NCBI GenBank assembly: GCA_000752035.1
Contig: CCFE01000032.1
Span: 2,501-66,500 of the forward strand
Length of the DNA: 64,000 bases
Source: Bacillus rubiinfantis
GTDB lineage: Bacteria > Bacillota > Bacilli > Bacillales > Cytobacillaceae
Direction of reading: 5' to 3'
Below the pieces are notes generated by a model. It worked only from the letters and a program-made list of their open reading frames with translations. It had not been told where the DNA came from and searched no databases. Positions 53,965-63,025 of this stretch are shown here, piece by piece (positions within the stretch are counted from its first letter, which is position 1; every line of letters begins with the position of its first letter). The translations under genes and the position numbers were made by a program.

Positions 53965-54735
53965 TTATCTTGGGGCCATGCGGATTCCGCCGTCTAAACG
54001 AATAACCTCTCCGTTTAAATACTCTTGTTCCATAATAAACGTCGCTAACTCCGCAAATTCAGAAGGACGCCCTAACCGCTTTGGAAACTCGACACTATCA
54101 CCTAATTTTTTTATGATATGTTCAGGTAATGTATTTGCCAACGGTGTTAAAAACAAACCTGGAGCAATGGTATTCACGCGAATACCAAACTCTGATAAAT
54201 CACGTGCGACGGGAAGGGTCATTCCTGCCACACCCGCTTTACTGGCTCCATAAGCAGCCTGCCCCATTTGCCCGTCAAAAGCAGCTACCGAAGCTGTATT
54301 GATAATGACACCTCTTTCACCCGAATCGGTTAGCGGCTCATTGTTAACCATTTCGTTTGCGGCCAGTCTTAATACATTGAATGTGCCGGCTAAATTTATA
54401 TCGATGATTTTATTAAAATTCTCCAGCGGCAGCACACCCTTTTTCCCTAACGTTTTTCCTGGTGTGCCAACACCAGCACAGTTTACACAAATATGAATTG
54501 CCCCAAAAGTTTCAATTACTTGCTTCATTCCCGTTTGAACTGATTCTTCATCCGATACATTCACAATTGCATATTGGACATTTTCTCCTAATTGTTCAAC
54601 AGCTTCTTTCGCTTTTGCTTCATTTAAATCAAAGATCACAACCTTTGCACCTTTTTCTACTAATCTGGTAACTGTCGCCAGCCCTAATCCTGAAGCACCG
54701 CCTGTTACCACCGCTACTTTGTCTTTTAAGTTCAT
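53965..54735 (-). CDS. SDR family 3-hydroxyacyl-CoA dehydrogenase
   Basis: A 256-residue short-chain dehydrogenase. NAD-binding TGGASGLGLA (residues 11-20), NCAGVG, catalytic Ser in NTASVAAF and the YGASKAG Tyr-Lys pair are present. The sequence resembles type-2 3-hydroxyacyl-CoA dehydrogenases (HSD17B10-like), including the LNGEVIRLDGGIRM end. It would oxidise the 3-hydroxyacyl-CoA made by the hydratase. It overlaps the CoA-transferase gene by four bases. Confidence 0.9.
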   Translation of the reverse strand: MNLKDKVAVVTGGASGLGLATVTRLVEKGAKVVIFDLNEAKAKEAVEQLGENVQYAIVNVSDEESVQTGMKQVIETFGAIHICVNCAGVGTPGKTLGKKGVLPLENFNKIIDINLAGTFNVLRLAANEMVNNEPLTDSGERGVIINTASVAAFDGQMGQAAYGASKAGVAGMTLPVARDLSEFGIRVNTIAPGLFLTPLANTLPEHIIKKLGDSVEFPKRLGRPSEFAELATFIMEQEYLNGEVIRLDGGIRMAPR

Positions 54736-55946
54736 ACTCTTGCATCTCCTTTAGTTTTTACTTGTTTTCCAAATACCCCTTTTACTGTTAACACTTTAAT
54801 TTCATCATAGTCAAAACCAGCCTCTTTTAAAATTTCTTCGGTATGTGTCCCTGTTTGCACGCCTGTGAATTTATACTGAGCCGGCTGGGTTGAAAACTTA
54901 ATCGGAAAAGCAATCTGCTTTTGTGTACCTCCTTGTGGCTTCGGGACAGAAATGACCATGTTCCTCTCTTGTAGTTGCGGGTGATTGACCGCTTCAGAGA
55001 ATTTCAACACAGGTTCAACACAACCATCAAAACCAGCACCAAGAATCGCAAGCCATTCTTCAAATGTTTTCTGTTTTATCGCATCCGCCAGAATCATTTT
55101 AAATGCCTGCTGATCCTCAGCACTCTGACTGCTGCTAAGTTTTACGAGATTACTATCTCCAATCAAAGTGCATAGTCTTGCCTGAAATTGTGGTTCCAAA
55201 CTACCAACCGATAAATAGCGTTGATCAAATGTTTCATAGTAATCGTAAAAAGACCCGCCATTGAGCATCTCTGACTCAGGCTCCGGTTCTCTTCCCCCGG
55301 CCAAATATCCTGTCCCATACATTGCATTTAAGGAAAAAACCGCATCCGTCATGCTGATATCAATAAACTGACCTTCGCCTGATGTTTCGCGGTGGTAAAC
55401 CGCAGCAAGTATTCCAATGACTGCCGGCTGCGACCCTCCTGCAAGGTCGGCAACCTGGATTCCCGCCGGAACAGGGGCTTGATTTTTCCTGGCAGAGTAA
55501 CTGGCTGCCCCCGATAATGCTAAATAGTTATTATCATGACCGGCACGGTTCCGCAGTGGTCCCGTCTGCCCATATCCGGTAATCGAACAAAAAATCAACC
55601 GAGGATTGATCTCCTTCAGCTTTTCATAACCAATCCCCAATTTATCCATGACGCCAGGACGAAATTGCTCGACGACAATGTCATATTCCCGTATCAATTG
55701 ATAGATGATATCTTTTGCTTCATTTTGTTTTAAATCCAAGGCAAGTGACCGCTTCGAGCGCTGCAGCTGTCCAAACAAAGCTGATACCTCACCATCCATG
55801 GGCGGGATATGTTTCGCTAAATCAACACGATCAGGCGATTCCACTTTAATCACGTCCGCTCCCATATCGGCCAGCATCATCGTTGCAAATGGACCTGGCA
55901 AGAGCGTAGTGAAATCTAAGACTTTTAGGCCGGATAAAATCCCCAT
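54732..55946 (-). CDS. CaiB/BaiF family CoA-transferase or racemase
   Basis: A 404-residue class III CoA-transferase. The N-terminus LKVLDFTTLLPGPFATMMLADMGADVIKVE is typical, and the catalytic Asp is in VADLAGGSQPA (about residue 168). This branch includes alpha-methylacyl-CoA racemases (Amacr), which would suit degradation of branched chains. It lies between the acyl-CoA dehydrogenase and SDR genes, ten bases after the former. The product can be a CoA transfer or an epimerisation; sequence reading favours neither strongly. Confidence 0.88.
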   Translation of the reverse strand: MGILSGLKVLDFTTLLPGPFATMMLADMGADVIKVESPDRVDLAKHIPPMDGEVSALFGQLQRSKRSLALDLKQNEAKDIIYQLIREYDIVVEQFRPGVMDKLGIGYEKLKEINPRLIFCSITGYGQTGPLRNRAGHDNNYLALSGAASYSARKNQAPVPAGIQVADLAGGSQPAVIGILAAVYHRETSGEGQFIDISMTDAVFSLNAMYGTGYLAGGREPEPESEMLNGGSFYDYYETFDQRYLSVGSLEPQFQARLCTLIGDSNLVKLSSSQSAEDQQAFKMILADAIKQKTFEEWLAILGAGFDGCVEPVLKFSEAVNHPQLQERNMVISVPKPQGGTQKQIAFPIKFSTQPAQYKFTGVQTGTHTEEILKEAGFDYDEIKVLTVKGVFGKQVKTKGDARV

Positions 55947-55956
55947 ATTTCCCCTC

Positions 55957-57117
55957 CTATTTCCCTAATATATCTTTGCTGATGATTTCCTTCATAATTT
56001 CAGACGTACCACCGTAAATTCGTTGGACTCTGGCATCTGTGTAGGCTCTTGAGATCGGGTACTCTTCCATATACCCGTAACCGCCAAATAACTGTAAGCA
56101 GCCATCCACAACCTTTCCTTGAGCCTCAGTGGCTGATAATTTGGCAATACTCGCATCTGCCGGTGATAGCTCCTGTGTTTCCAGCAACTCTAAACAGTGA
56201 TTCACATAGGCCCGATTGACCTTTGCCTCTGTGGTCATTTCCGCCACTTTATGGCGGATAACCTGTAATTGGCTGAGAGGTTTTCCAAAAGCCTCACGTT
56301 CATGCAAATATTGAATCGTGATTTCTAATGCCCCTTCCATCGCGCCGCATGCTCCAACAGCAAGTGCAGTCCTTTCCCTTGGTAACTCACGCATTAATGT
56401 CATAAACCCCTGATTAATTTCACCTAATATTTGGCTTGAGTCTGCTATCACTTCTTCAAAAAATAATTCAGAGGTATCAGCAGCATGCAGTCCGATTTTC
56501 TTGAGTTTTTTTCCCTTGGTTACACCATTCTGCTCGGCATCAATGATAAAAAGTGTTGTCCCTCGTGAAGCAGGAACATCAAGATTGGTTCTGACTGCAA
56601 CAACGACAAAGTCAAAATTTTGTCCATTTGAAATAAAGGTTTTCGAGCCATTAATCACGTATTCACCTGTTAACGTATTTTTAATAGCAGTTGTTTTAAT
56701 TCCTTGTAAATCGCTCCCTGCAGCAGGTTCTGTCATCGCGATGGCCCCTATCCATTCTCCAGATGCCATTTTCGGTAAGTAGCGGGCTTTCTGTTCTTCT
56801 GTACCGGAATTGAGAATATAATGGGCAACGATATCGGAATGCACGGCTATGTTCCCAGAAACCGCATTGTATCCAAGCCTGCTGAATTCATCGATAATAC
56901 TGGCCGAGAAATGTATTGGGGCTCCTAGACCTCCATATTGTTCCGGAATATCTACACACAGCAGACCGGCGTCCCCAAGCTTTTTCCACAATTCTTTTGG
57001 AAACATTCCCTCTTTCTCCCACGTGGAATAATAATCTTCTATTTCTCTTTTGGCGAATGCTTCAATCGTTTTTTTGAATAAGGTAATTTCCTCTTTAATA
57101 GCTGTAGATTGTTTCAT
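55957..57117 (-). CDS. Acyl-CoA dehydrogenase
   Basis: A 386-residue FAD enzyme. FAD/substrate motifs include AMTEPAAGSDLQGIKTTA (about residues 125-142), SNGQNFDFVVV, RERTALAVGACGAMEGALE and QLFGGYGYMEEYPISRAYTDARVQRIYGGTSEIMKEII near the C-terminus. The usual catalytic Glu position is in IYGGTSEI. It is the first gene of the operon and sits 40 bases behind a sigma-54 promoter. AAAGGGGGAGTATAG precedes ATG. Confidence 0.94.
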   Translation of the reverse strand: MKQSTAIKEEITLFKKTIEAFAKREIEDYYSTWEKEGMFPKELWKKLGDAGLLCVDIPEQYGGLGAPIHFSASIIDEFSRLGYNAVSGNIAVHSDIVAHYILNSGTEEQKARYLPKMASGEWIGAIAMTEPAAGSDLQGIKTTAIKNTLTGEYVINGSKTFISNGQNFDFVVVAVRTNLDVPASRGTTLFIIDAEQNGVTKGKKLKKIGLHAADTSELFFEEVIADSSQILGEINQGFMTLMRELPRERTALAVGACGAMEGALEITIQYLHEREAFGKPLSQLQVIRHKVAEMTTEAKVNRAYVNHCLELLETQELSPADASIAKLSATEAQGKVVDGCLQLFGGYGYMEEYPISRAYTDARVQRIYGGTSEIMKEIISKDILGK

Positions 57118-57155
57118 CTATACTCCCCCTTTCATAATCTCTCTATCTTGTAAAA

Positions 57156-57173
57156 ATGCAATTTCCATGCCAA
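57156..57173 (-). promoter_or_regulatory. Sigma-54 (SigL) promoter of the acyl-CoA operon
   Basis: TTGGCATGGAAATTGCAT on the minus strand matches TTGGCAC-N5-TTGCAT, with the -12 element at 57156-57161. It lies 40 bases upstream of the acyl-CoA dehydrogenase start. No sigma-A promoter is evident. Confidence 0.85.
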
Positions 57174-57213
57174 ATTAAATCACCACTAAATTTACCCTTT
57201 CTATGCAATACAT

Positions 57214-57229
57214 GTTAATAAACATTAAC
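57214..57229. promoter_or_regulatory. Inverted repeat GTTAAT-N4-ATTAAC, candidate activator site
   Basis: A perfect 6-base inverted repeat 40-55 bases upstream of the -24 element. Enhancer sites for sigma-54 activators are often palindromes at such distances. It is AT-rich, so chance is possible. Confidence 0.4.
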
Positions 57230-57271
57230 GGATTATTGTAAATTGTAAATATAGTTAACAAAAAATGTTAG

Positions 57272-58240
57272 AAAGAAATTAATGACATAAAAGGAACCAA
57301 GTATACGTTATTTGATATTGCCGGGGAGTCTGAAGCGATTAGAAATGTCAAACAAGAAGCAGCCCAAGCCGCTAAAAGCATGTCGACCGTTTTAATAATT
57401 GGTGAGAGCGGTATGGGGAAAGAATTATTTGCTCAAGGGATTCACGCAGCTTCTCCCCAAAGCGGACCTTTTGTACAAGTAAATTGTGCGGCCATTCCCC
57501 CTGAATTACTTGAATCTGAATTCTTCGGTTATGCAGATGGCGCCTTTACCGGTGCCAAAAAAGGCGGGATGAAGGGAAAATTCGAACTCGCACAAAACGG
57601 TACCATCTTTTTGGATGAAATCGGAGATATGTCTCTCCCACTCCAGTCGAAAATATTGCGGGTTCTTCAGGAAAAGGAGTATCAGCCCATCGGCAGCTCA
57701 AAGACTATTCATTTAAATACAAAGATTATTGCAGCTACCAATCAGAATATCGAACAAATGGTGGCTGAAGGGAAATTTAGAGAGGACCTATATTATCGCT
57801 TAAATATCATGCGTTTAAATATTCCTCCACTAAGAAAAAGATTAGAAGACTTGCCCGATATTATTCAGGCAATTATCGCCCGCTTGAACAGCAGTGGTTT
57901 TTACATAAGGGGAGTAACCCACTCTGCATTAACCAAACTAATGAAGCACTCATGGCCGGGAAATGTCCGTGAACTACAGAATATTCTTGAGCGGGCAGCT
58001 AATTTAAAAACGGAGGATTATATTGACACAGTTAATATTCCAACTTTTATTGAAAAGGAAATAGCAGCTCCTGTAATGCAGCCAGCCTCAACCTATAAAC
58101 AGATGCTGCATTCAACAGAAAAGGATATGATTATTTCAGCTCTGGAAGAAGCAAAGGGAAACAAAACAAAGGCAAGTCAACTTCTTGGCATCAGCAGACC
58201 ATGGCTTTACGCGAAAATGAAAAAATATCAATTGGACTAG
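57272..58240 (+). pseudogene. Sigma-54-dependent activator lacking its N-terminal sensor domain
   Basis: The open frame from 57272 begins with YTLFDIAGESEAIRNVKQEA, the usual start of the AAA+ core, and keeps Walker A (GESGMGKE, with Met for the usual Thr), GAFTGA, Walker B (FLDEIGDM), R-finger region and a C-terminal Fis-type HTH (NKTKASQLLGISRPWLYAKMKKY). The PAS/sensor domain and any ATG, GTG or TTG start before the core are missing. The first ATG (57380) is just before Walker A. A deletion removed about 150-300 codons of 5' sequence. It is divergent from a sigma-54 promoter, so it was the local activator. Confidence 0.85.
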
Positions 58241-58247
58241 AACAGTG

Positions 58248-58283
58248 AAAAACACGTGAGGCAGAGCTTGCCTCACGTGTTTT
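58248..58283. terminator. Bidirectional terminator
   Basis: AAAACACGTGAGGC and GCCTCACGTGTTTT form a perfect 14-base stem between the convergent activator remnant and the hydratase gene. Confidence 0.85.
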
Positions 58284-58888
58284 CTAATACCCTTTAAAGT
58301 TTGGTGTTCTTTTTTCAGCAAATGCTGATAAACCTTCCTGAAAATCATGGGATCGAGTATGATTTTTTAGTGCTAACAGTTCCTGTCGCAGTGCAATTTC
58401 CAATGGCTGTTTTTGTCCATCAGACGCCAGCCGCTTAATTTCTCTTAAAACAAGCGGGCTCTTTGCTGAAATTTTATCAGCAATTTCCTGGGCCACGCTT
58501 TCCAGGTCCTCGGCTGATGTAACCTCATGCACTAGCCCATACTCCTTCATTTCCTGTGCAGTTACAAACTCTCCGGTAAATAGTAAATATTTTGCGCGGT
58601 TCATCCCAATTTTCCGTGGCAGCCTTACTGCTCCGCCGCCGCCAGGCAGCACCCCAAAGTTAGCATGAGCGTCACCTATCTTCGCTTTTTCAGAGGCAAT
58701 CACGATGTCGGCCGTCATCGCAAGTTCTAATCCTCCAGCTGCAGTAATGCCGTTTAAAGCAGCGATTAATGGCTTTGTTAAGCTGTTTAGCGTTTCAAAA
58801 ATCCCTCCTGCATAATCTAACAAACCCTTTTGTCCATCAGGCTTTCTTTCCAAGTCTGACAAGAGTTCTTTAAGATCAGCACCAGCAC
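58284..58888 (-). pseudogene. Enoyl-CoA hydratase, C-terminal part (interrupted by IS21 element)
   Basis: Encodes the C-terminal three-quarters of a crotonase-family hydratase from SAGADLKEL onward: oxyanion-hole and catalytic regions ALNGITAAGGLELAMTADIVIA, ANFGVLPGGGGAVRLPRKIG, ending FAEKRTPNFKGY. The N-terminal part lies at 61439-61629 beyond the IS21-type insertion. Codon phase is preserved exactly across the insertion when one copy of the 7-base duplication is removed. The gene belonged to the adjacent acyl-CoA pathway. Confidence 0.93.
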
Positions 58889-59035
58889 TGTTTATGGCAT
58901 TATAAAAATGTAGGGTATGGCATTTAATTTATGTAGGTCAGGAGGACCTTCACAAATTAAAAAACCACTTGCCAACATTCCAAAATACACATACACTTCC
59001 TGTTGGGACAAAACAGTGCAGGAGGTATTAAGGAG

Positions 59036-60538
59036 ATGTTGGCAGTGGCCGAGATTAAGTATATCAGACATGAGGTTAACAATAAAGATTGCAATTATGC
59101 GGATGTAGCTAAAAGGACTGGAAAAGATCCAAGAACTATAAAGAAATATGCGGATATGGAGGATTTTAACGAGAAGCCAAAGATTAAGCAAACAAGAGTA
59201 GCTCCAGTTATAGGACCAGTCAAGTTCACTATTGATGAGTGGTTGAAAGAGGATTTGAAGAAGAAAAAGAAGTTTCGTAGAACAGCTAAGAGAATATGGG
59301 AACAATTGAAAGAACAGTTTGGATTTCAAGGCTCTGATCGGACAGTGCGCGAGTATATTTCTAAGAGAAAGGTAGAGTTGTTAAATGAGGCGGATGAAGC
59401 AGCGTTACCGTTAGAATCCATTCCAGGAACAGCCCAAGTTGATTTTGGTGAAGCACCTTTTATCTATGGTGGGGAGGAAATAGTCTTACCGTTTTTGGTT
59501 GTTTCGTTTCCAAATAGTAATGCTTTCTATTTTCAGGTATTTCCTTCGCAAAACAGGGAGTGCTTTCTTGAAGGATTAAAGCGAATATTTCATTATATGG
59601 GTGGAGTGCCAAAAGCCATTCGGTTTGATAACCTTTCCCCTGCCGTTAAGAAGGTTTTGCCAAATGGAGAACGGCAATTAACTGATGAATTTCAAAACTT
59701 CGTTCTTCATTATGGATTTGAATGCGAATTTTGTAATCCAAACAGTGGAAATGAAAAGGGTCATGTTGAAGCAATGGTGAAATATGTGAGAAATAACTTT
59801 CTTCTTCCAGGACTTCACATCATTGAGTTGGATCAACTTAATAAGGAGTTATGGGAAAAGGCTGAAAAGGATCGGTCAAGAAAGCATTATCAGAAAGAAT
59901 TTTTGATTTCTGAGTTGTTTGAGGAGGACAGAACGGCATTTCTAGTATTGCCTGCAAAGGAATATGAGTGTGTAAGATATGAAACCCTTAAAGCGGACAA
60001 ATATGGATATGTTAAAGTCGATTTGAACCTTTATTCCACTTCACCTAGATATGCGCTAAAAAAAGTACTCGTTAAGATATCTTATAACACGGTGGAAATT
60101 TTAGATGAAGAGCAACAGCTAGTTGTAAGTCATTCTAGGTTGTACGGGCAGTATCGAAAGTCAATGAAATGGCAGCCATATTTAAATTTAATGGCCAAAC
60201 GTCCTACGGCACTTAAATACACAAGTTTCTTTGAGCAACTTCCAACTGAATGGAAAGATTATTTCGATGCCTGCAATATGGTGGAAAAGCCGGCAGCTTT
60301 GCGACTATTATCAATCATCCTTAAAGATCACGATTTTAGTATTATAACACAAGCCCTTGTCACGGCTTCAGAACATGGCCATCCCTCCGTGGATGCCATT
60401 AAACAAGTATTCTATCAACTTATAAATGGGCGTGGGATTAGAAGCGAAATTAAGCCCAAGATGCCCTTACCAGAACTTCCAGAGGCGACAAGGGGACTTG
60501 AGCATTACGATCAACTCCACAGGGGAGGTGATGCCTAA
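59036..60538 (+). CDS. istA: IS21 transposase IstA
   Basis: A 500-residue IS21-family transposase with an N-terminal HTH (MLAVAEIKYIRHEVNNKDCNYADVAKRTGKDPRTIKKY). The DDE integrase core includes GTAQVDFGEAPF (first Asp), IRFDNL (second Asp) and NSGNEKGHVEAMVKYVR (Glu). ATG 59036 follows a GGAGG at ten bases. The frame is intact, so the element may be active. It overlaps istB by one base (TAATG), so the two are translationally coupled. Confidence 0.95.
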   Translation: MLAVAEIKYIRHEVNNKDCNYADVAKRTGKDPRTIKKYADMEDFNEKPKIKQTRVAPVIGPVKFTIDEWLKEDLKKKKKFRRTAKRIWEQLKEQFGFQGSDRTVREYISKRKVELLNEADEAALPLESIPGTAQVDFGEAPFIYGGEEIVLPFLVVSFPNSNAFYFQVFPSQNRECFLEGLKRIFHYMGGVPKAIRFDNLSPAVKKVLPNGERQLTDEFQNFVLHYGFECEFCNPNSGNEKGHVEAMVKYVRNNFLLPGLHIIELDQLNKELWEKAEKDRSRKHYQKEFLISELFEEDRTAFLVLPAKEYECVRYETLKADKYGYVKVDLNLYSTSPRYALKKVLVKISYNTVEILDEEQQLVVSHSRLYGQYRKSMKWQPYLNLMAKRPTALKYTSFFEQLPTEWKDYFDACNMVEKPAALRLLSIILKDHDFSIITQALVTASEHGHPSVDAIKQVFYQLINGRGIRSEIKPKMPLPELPEATRGLEHYDQLHRGGDA

Positions 60539-61260
60539 TGCATGATCAAATTCAATCTTACGCAAAACGGTTGAAATTAAGCTGGATTAGAGAGCATTTT
60601 CACGAAGTGAAAGCTTCAAGTCATGAGGAATTTTTATTAAAGCTCTTTGAGGAAGAAATACAGCAACGTGAGGAGCGAAAGATAAATCTACTGCTAAAGC
60701 AAGCGACACTACCAAAGGCGTCTGGGAAACCTTTTGATTGGTCAGAAGTTCAGATTCCTAATGGGTTGACGAAGGAAGGGCTCTTAAACGGAGAATTCAT
60801 GGACCGGCAGGAAAATACTATTTTCTACGGTGGTGTTGGAGCCGGAAAAACATACCTAGCCACCTTAATAGGCTTAAATGCCATACATAGGTGCGGCAGG
60901 TCAGTAAAATTCTACACTGTGGCAGGTTTAGTAAACCAACTACTTGAGGCGAATGAAAAAGGAAGATTAAATAAGCTATTTAAGCAAATTGAAAAGCTAG
61001 ATTGCTTAGTTTTAGATGAGTTGGGTTATATCCCATTGCATAAACAAGGTGGGGAACTATTATTTCAGGTTATTTCGATGTGTTACGAAGCAAGGAGTAT
61101 CGTCATAACGACTAATCTTCAGTTCGGAAAATGGAATCATGTTTTCGGCGATCCAATCTTAACCGAGGCTGTAATCGACCGGCTAATTCATCATTCGCAT
61201 CTTGTAGTTTTTAATGGAGATAGCCATCGCTATAAGGAATCCTTATTACAAAACGAGTAG
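60538..61260 (+). CDS. istB: IS21 ATPase helper IstB
   Basis: A 240-residue AAA+ ATPase of the IstB/DnaC type. Walker A GGVGAGKTYLA (about residues 98-108), Walker B LVLDELGYIPL and the sensor region SIVITTNLQFGKWNHVFGDPILTEAVIDRLIHHSHLVVFNG are present. It assembles with IstA and target DNA during transposition. Full length and uninterrupted. Confidence 0.96.
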   Translation: MHDQIQSYAKRLKLSWIREHFHEVKASSHEEFLLKLFEEEIQQREERKINLLLKQATLPKASGKPFDWSEVQIPNGLTKEGLLNGEFMDRQENTIFYGGVGAGKTYLATLIGLNAIHRCGRSVKFYTVAGLVNQLLEANEKGRLNKLFKQIEKLDCLVLDELGYIPLHKQGGELLFQVISMCYEARSIVITTNLQFGKWNHVFGDPILTEAVIDRLIHHSHLVVFNGDSHRYKESLLQNE

Positions 61261-61438
61261 TCAATGACGGCAGTTATGGAGGATTTTTGCCAGATACTAT
61301 TTGGCATGTGCGAAAGATAACCCCTTTATGCACCGTAAGAAAGCAAATGAAGATGATGGAATAATTAGGTAAGGGTGGCAGTTGGCAAGTGGTACATTTT
61401 TAATTGCCATTTGATGCATTTTTTACTTGCCAAATACA

Positions 61439-61629
61439 CCAGCACAAAACGCTTTGCCTTTCCCCGATAGAACCAGCACTCGAACGGAGTCATCCTGCTC
61501 AGCTTCACTTAATACCGCTGTCAGCTCCTTCAATAACGTCTTGGAAATCGAATTCATCTCTGCCGGTCTGTTCAAATAAATCCATGCTGTTTGCTATCTT
61601 TTTTCATAAACAATTGTTTGATACGCCAT
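61439..61629 (-). pseudogene. Enoyl-CoA hydratase, N-terminal part
   Basis: From ATG 61629 the frame reads MAYQTIVYEKR, stop (TAG), then QTAWIYLNRPAEMNSISKTL to KAFCAG, at which point the IS21-type element begins. The internal TAG looks like a compensated pair of one-base A-run changes (KDSKTAW would be expected). Thus the gene was damaged twice: by these base changes and by the insertion. A sigma-54 promoter lies upstream. Confidence 0.9.
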
Positions 61630-61669
61630 AATACCCCTCGCCTTTCCATTATTTTATTATGATTGTTAA

Positions 61670-61687
61670 TTGCAACTTTTGTGCCAA
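61670..61687 (-). promoter_or_regulatory. Sigma-54 (SigL) promoter of the enoyl-CoA hydratase gene
   Basis: TTGGCACAAAAGTTGCAA on the minus strand is a consensus -24/-12 element (TTGGCAC-N5-TTGCA) about 40 bases upstream of the hydratase ATG. It points away from the IS3-type element toward the broken gene. Confidence 0.9.
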
Positions 61688-61733
61688 TTGCAAGTCACCG
61701 CTTCAATCAACCTTACAGTTACCAAAAATAAAA

Positions 61734-61782
61734 AACCTGTAAAGTATTCTTAACAATTTCTGTTTAGAATGCTTTACAGGTT
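61734..61782 (-). terminator. Strong terminator upstream of the hydratase promoter
   Basis: AACCTGTAAAG-ATTCT and its inverted copy make a 17-base stem with one mismatch and a 15-base loop, followed by TTTTTTATTTTT on the minus strand. It would stop transcripts coming from the IS3 element or the glutaminase gene. Confidence 0.88.
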
Positions 61783-62108
61783 GTAAATAATCTTATCGGA
61801 CAACTTAACTATTCTTCAATTTAAGATTAAAGATTTTAGGATGAAGAAGTTTTAATGGAAAGGGTGAATTGAGGAGGTGAATTTTTTCCACCGGATTAAC
61901 CCCCGTATTTTGGACAATATCTCTCTTAATCTAGCCTTTTCTTAAAATTACATTGTTTTTCATTTCCTTTTGTCCTTTTTGGAGTCTAGCCATTTCTTCC
62001 ATTCCATCAAGGGTAAAGGCTTCGCCCGACTATCGTCGCCCTTGATTCCACTCCAGAAATAGCTATTTTTATTTTGGGACAAAAGGAAGAAAAAATGGAA
62101 GGGGAGGG

Positions 62109-62987
62109 TTAAACTCGAACCTCTTTGATTTTTACCTTTTCCTGCATTTGCTTTACGTAAAATTCCATTGGTGACAAGTCTAGAATGCTAGAATGCATGC
62201 TTCTCTCGTTATAGAACACCATAAATTCTGTAACGACTTCATAGGCCTGTGCATATGTTTCAAATTGCCATCTGGATAAGCAATCATCCTCAAAAATCCG
62301 ATGAAATGATTCGATATGAGCATTCATATTCGGTGTTTTTGGTGGGATTCTTTCATGTTCAATTTTGTAATTTTCACAAAACTCCTCAAAAGTATGGGAA
62401 ATAAACTGTGGTCCATTATCTGTTCGAATCACAGGTTTTTCCAATTTGTCGAATAATTGGCGTTTAAACAAAGCTCGCTGCAATGCTAGATTTACATCGC
62501 TGCCAGTACAGCTTAAGCCCATGTGGTAGTCCACTATGCTTCGGTCATAGACGTCGATTATGGACATGACAAAGAAAAATCGATCTTCGCCTTCTACGTG
62601 GCCATATTTAATGTCTGCCTCCCAGAGTTTATTGGAACTGTTAATGATGCGGTTCCGTGCTAGTTTTCTAGGGTGTGAGACTTTCTTTTTGCGTTGTGGG
62701 CGTAAAATGCCCAATTCTTTGCATATTCGGTAGACCTTTTTCTTGTTAATTTTTAGGTTGTATTTACGTCGAAGAACCTTAGTCAGCTTGCGGTAGCCGT
62801 AGTTATAGCCATCGCCGGCAATCTCTTCTAGTAAGAATTCTTTGATTTGTTCGTCAGATACCTTTTGACCGTCCTCTTTGAAGGAATAACCTGGTGCTGG
62901 ACGCCCCTCACTTACTTTTTTCTCTTCCACCCGGTAGTTCTTTTGATAATAGTAGGTGGACCGAGGAATACCAATGATTTTTAGCAC
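62109..62987 (-). CDS. IS3-family transposase OrfB (DDE integrase)
   Basis: A catalytic domain of at least 292 residues. HTH_21 region (EEIAGDGYNYGYRKLTKVLRRKYNLKINKKKVYRICKELGI), then the integrase core with LWEADIKYG (first Asp), VIRTDNGPQF (second Asp) and NAHIESFHRIFEDD (Glu). The frame is open upstream of this ATG (AEKLEVAEAWIQKGYSVSKV) and joins orfA through a -1 frameshift, as usual in IS3. No stop interrupts it, so the element appears intact. Confidence 0.93.
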   Translation of the reverse strand: MLKIIGIPRSTYYYQKNYRVEEKKVSEGRPAPGYSFKEDGQKVSDEQIKEFLLEEIAGDGYNYGYRKLTKVLRRKYNLKINKKKVYRICKELGILRPQRKKKVSHPRKLARNRIINSSNKLWEADIKYGHVEGEDRFFFVMSIIDVYDRSIVDYHMGLSCTGSDVNLALQRALFKRQLFDKLEKPVIRTDNGPQFISHTFEEFCENYKIEHERIPPKTPNMNAHIESFHRIFEDDCLSRWQFETYAQAYEVVTEFMVFYNERSMHSSILDLSPMEFYVKQMQEKVKIKEVRV

Positions 62988-63025
62988 CTTTGAAACTGAG
63001 TAGCCTTTTTGGATCCACGCCTCCG

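Larger units (their letters stand above)
58889..61438 (+). mobile_element. IS21-family insertion sequence, complete (2550 bp)
   Basis: Ends are TGTTTATGGCA (left) and, inverted, TGTATTTGGCA (right). A 7-base target duplication CCAGCAC flanks it (58882-58888 and 61439-61445). Internal inverted copies CCACTTGCCAAC (58965-58976) and GTTGGCAAGTGG (61381-61392) are the multiple terminal repeats typical of IS21. It carries istA and istB on the plus strand. It is inserted into the enoyl-CoA hydratase gene. Confidence 0.95.

Noticed and set aside
57380..58240. Functional short sigma-54 activator
   Set aside because: Homology to the AAA+ core begins 36 codons before the first ATG, and no start codon or ribosome site serves it; degeneration is simpler.
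58284..58862. Short enoyl-CoA hydratase of 192 residues as a complete gene
   Set aside because: The apparent start is an internal TTG; the N-terminal part is found beyond the IS21-type element in matching phase.
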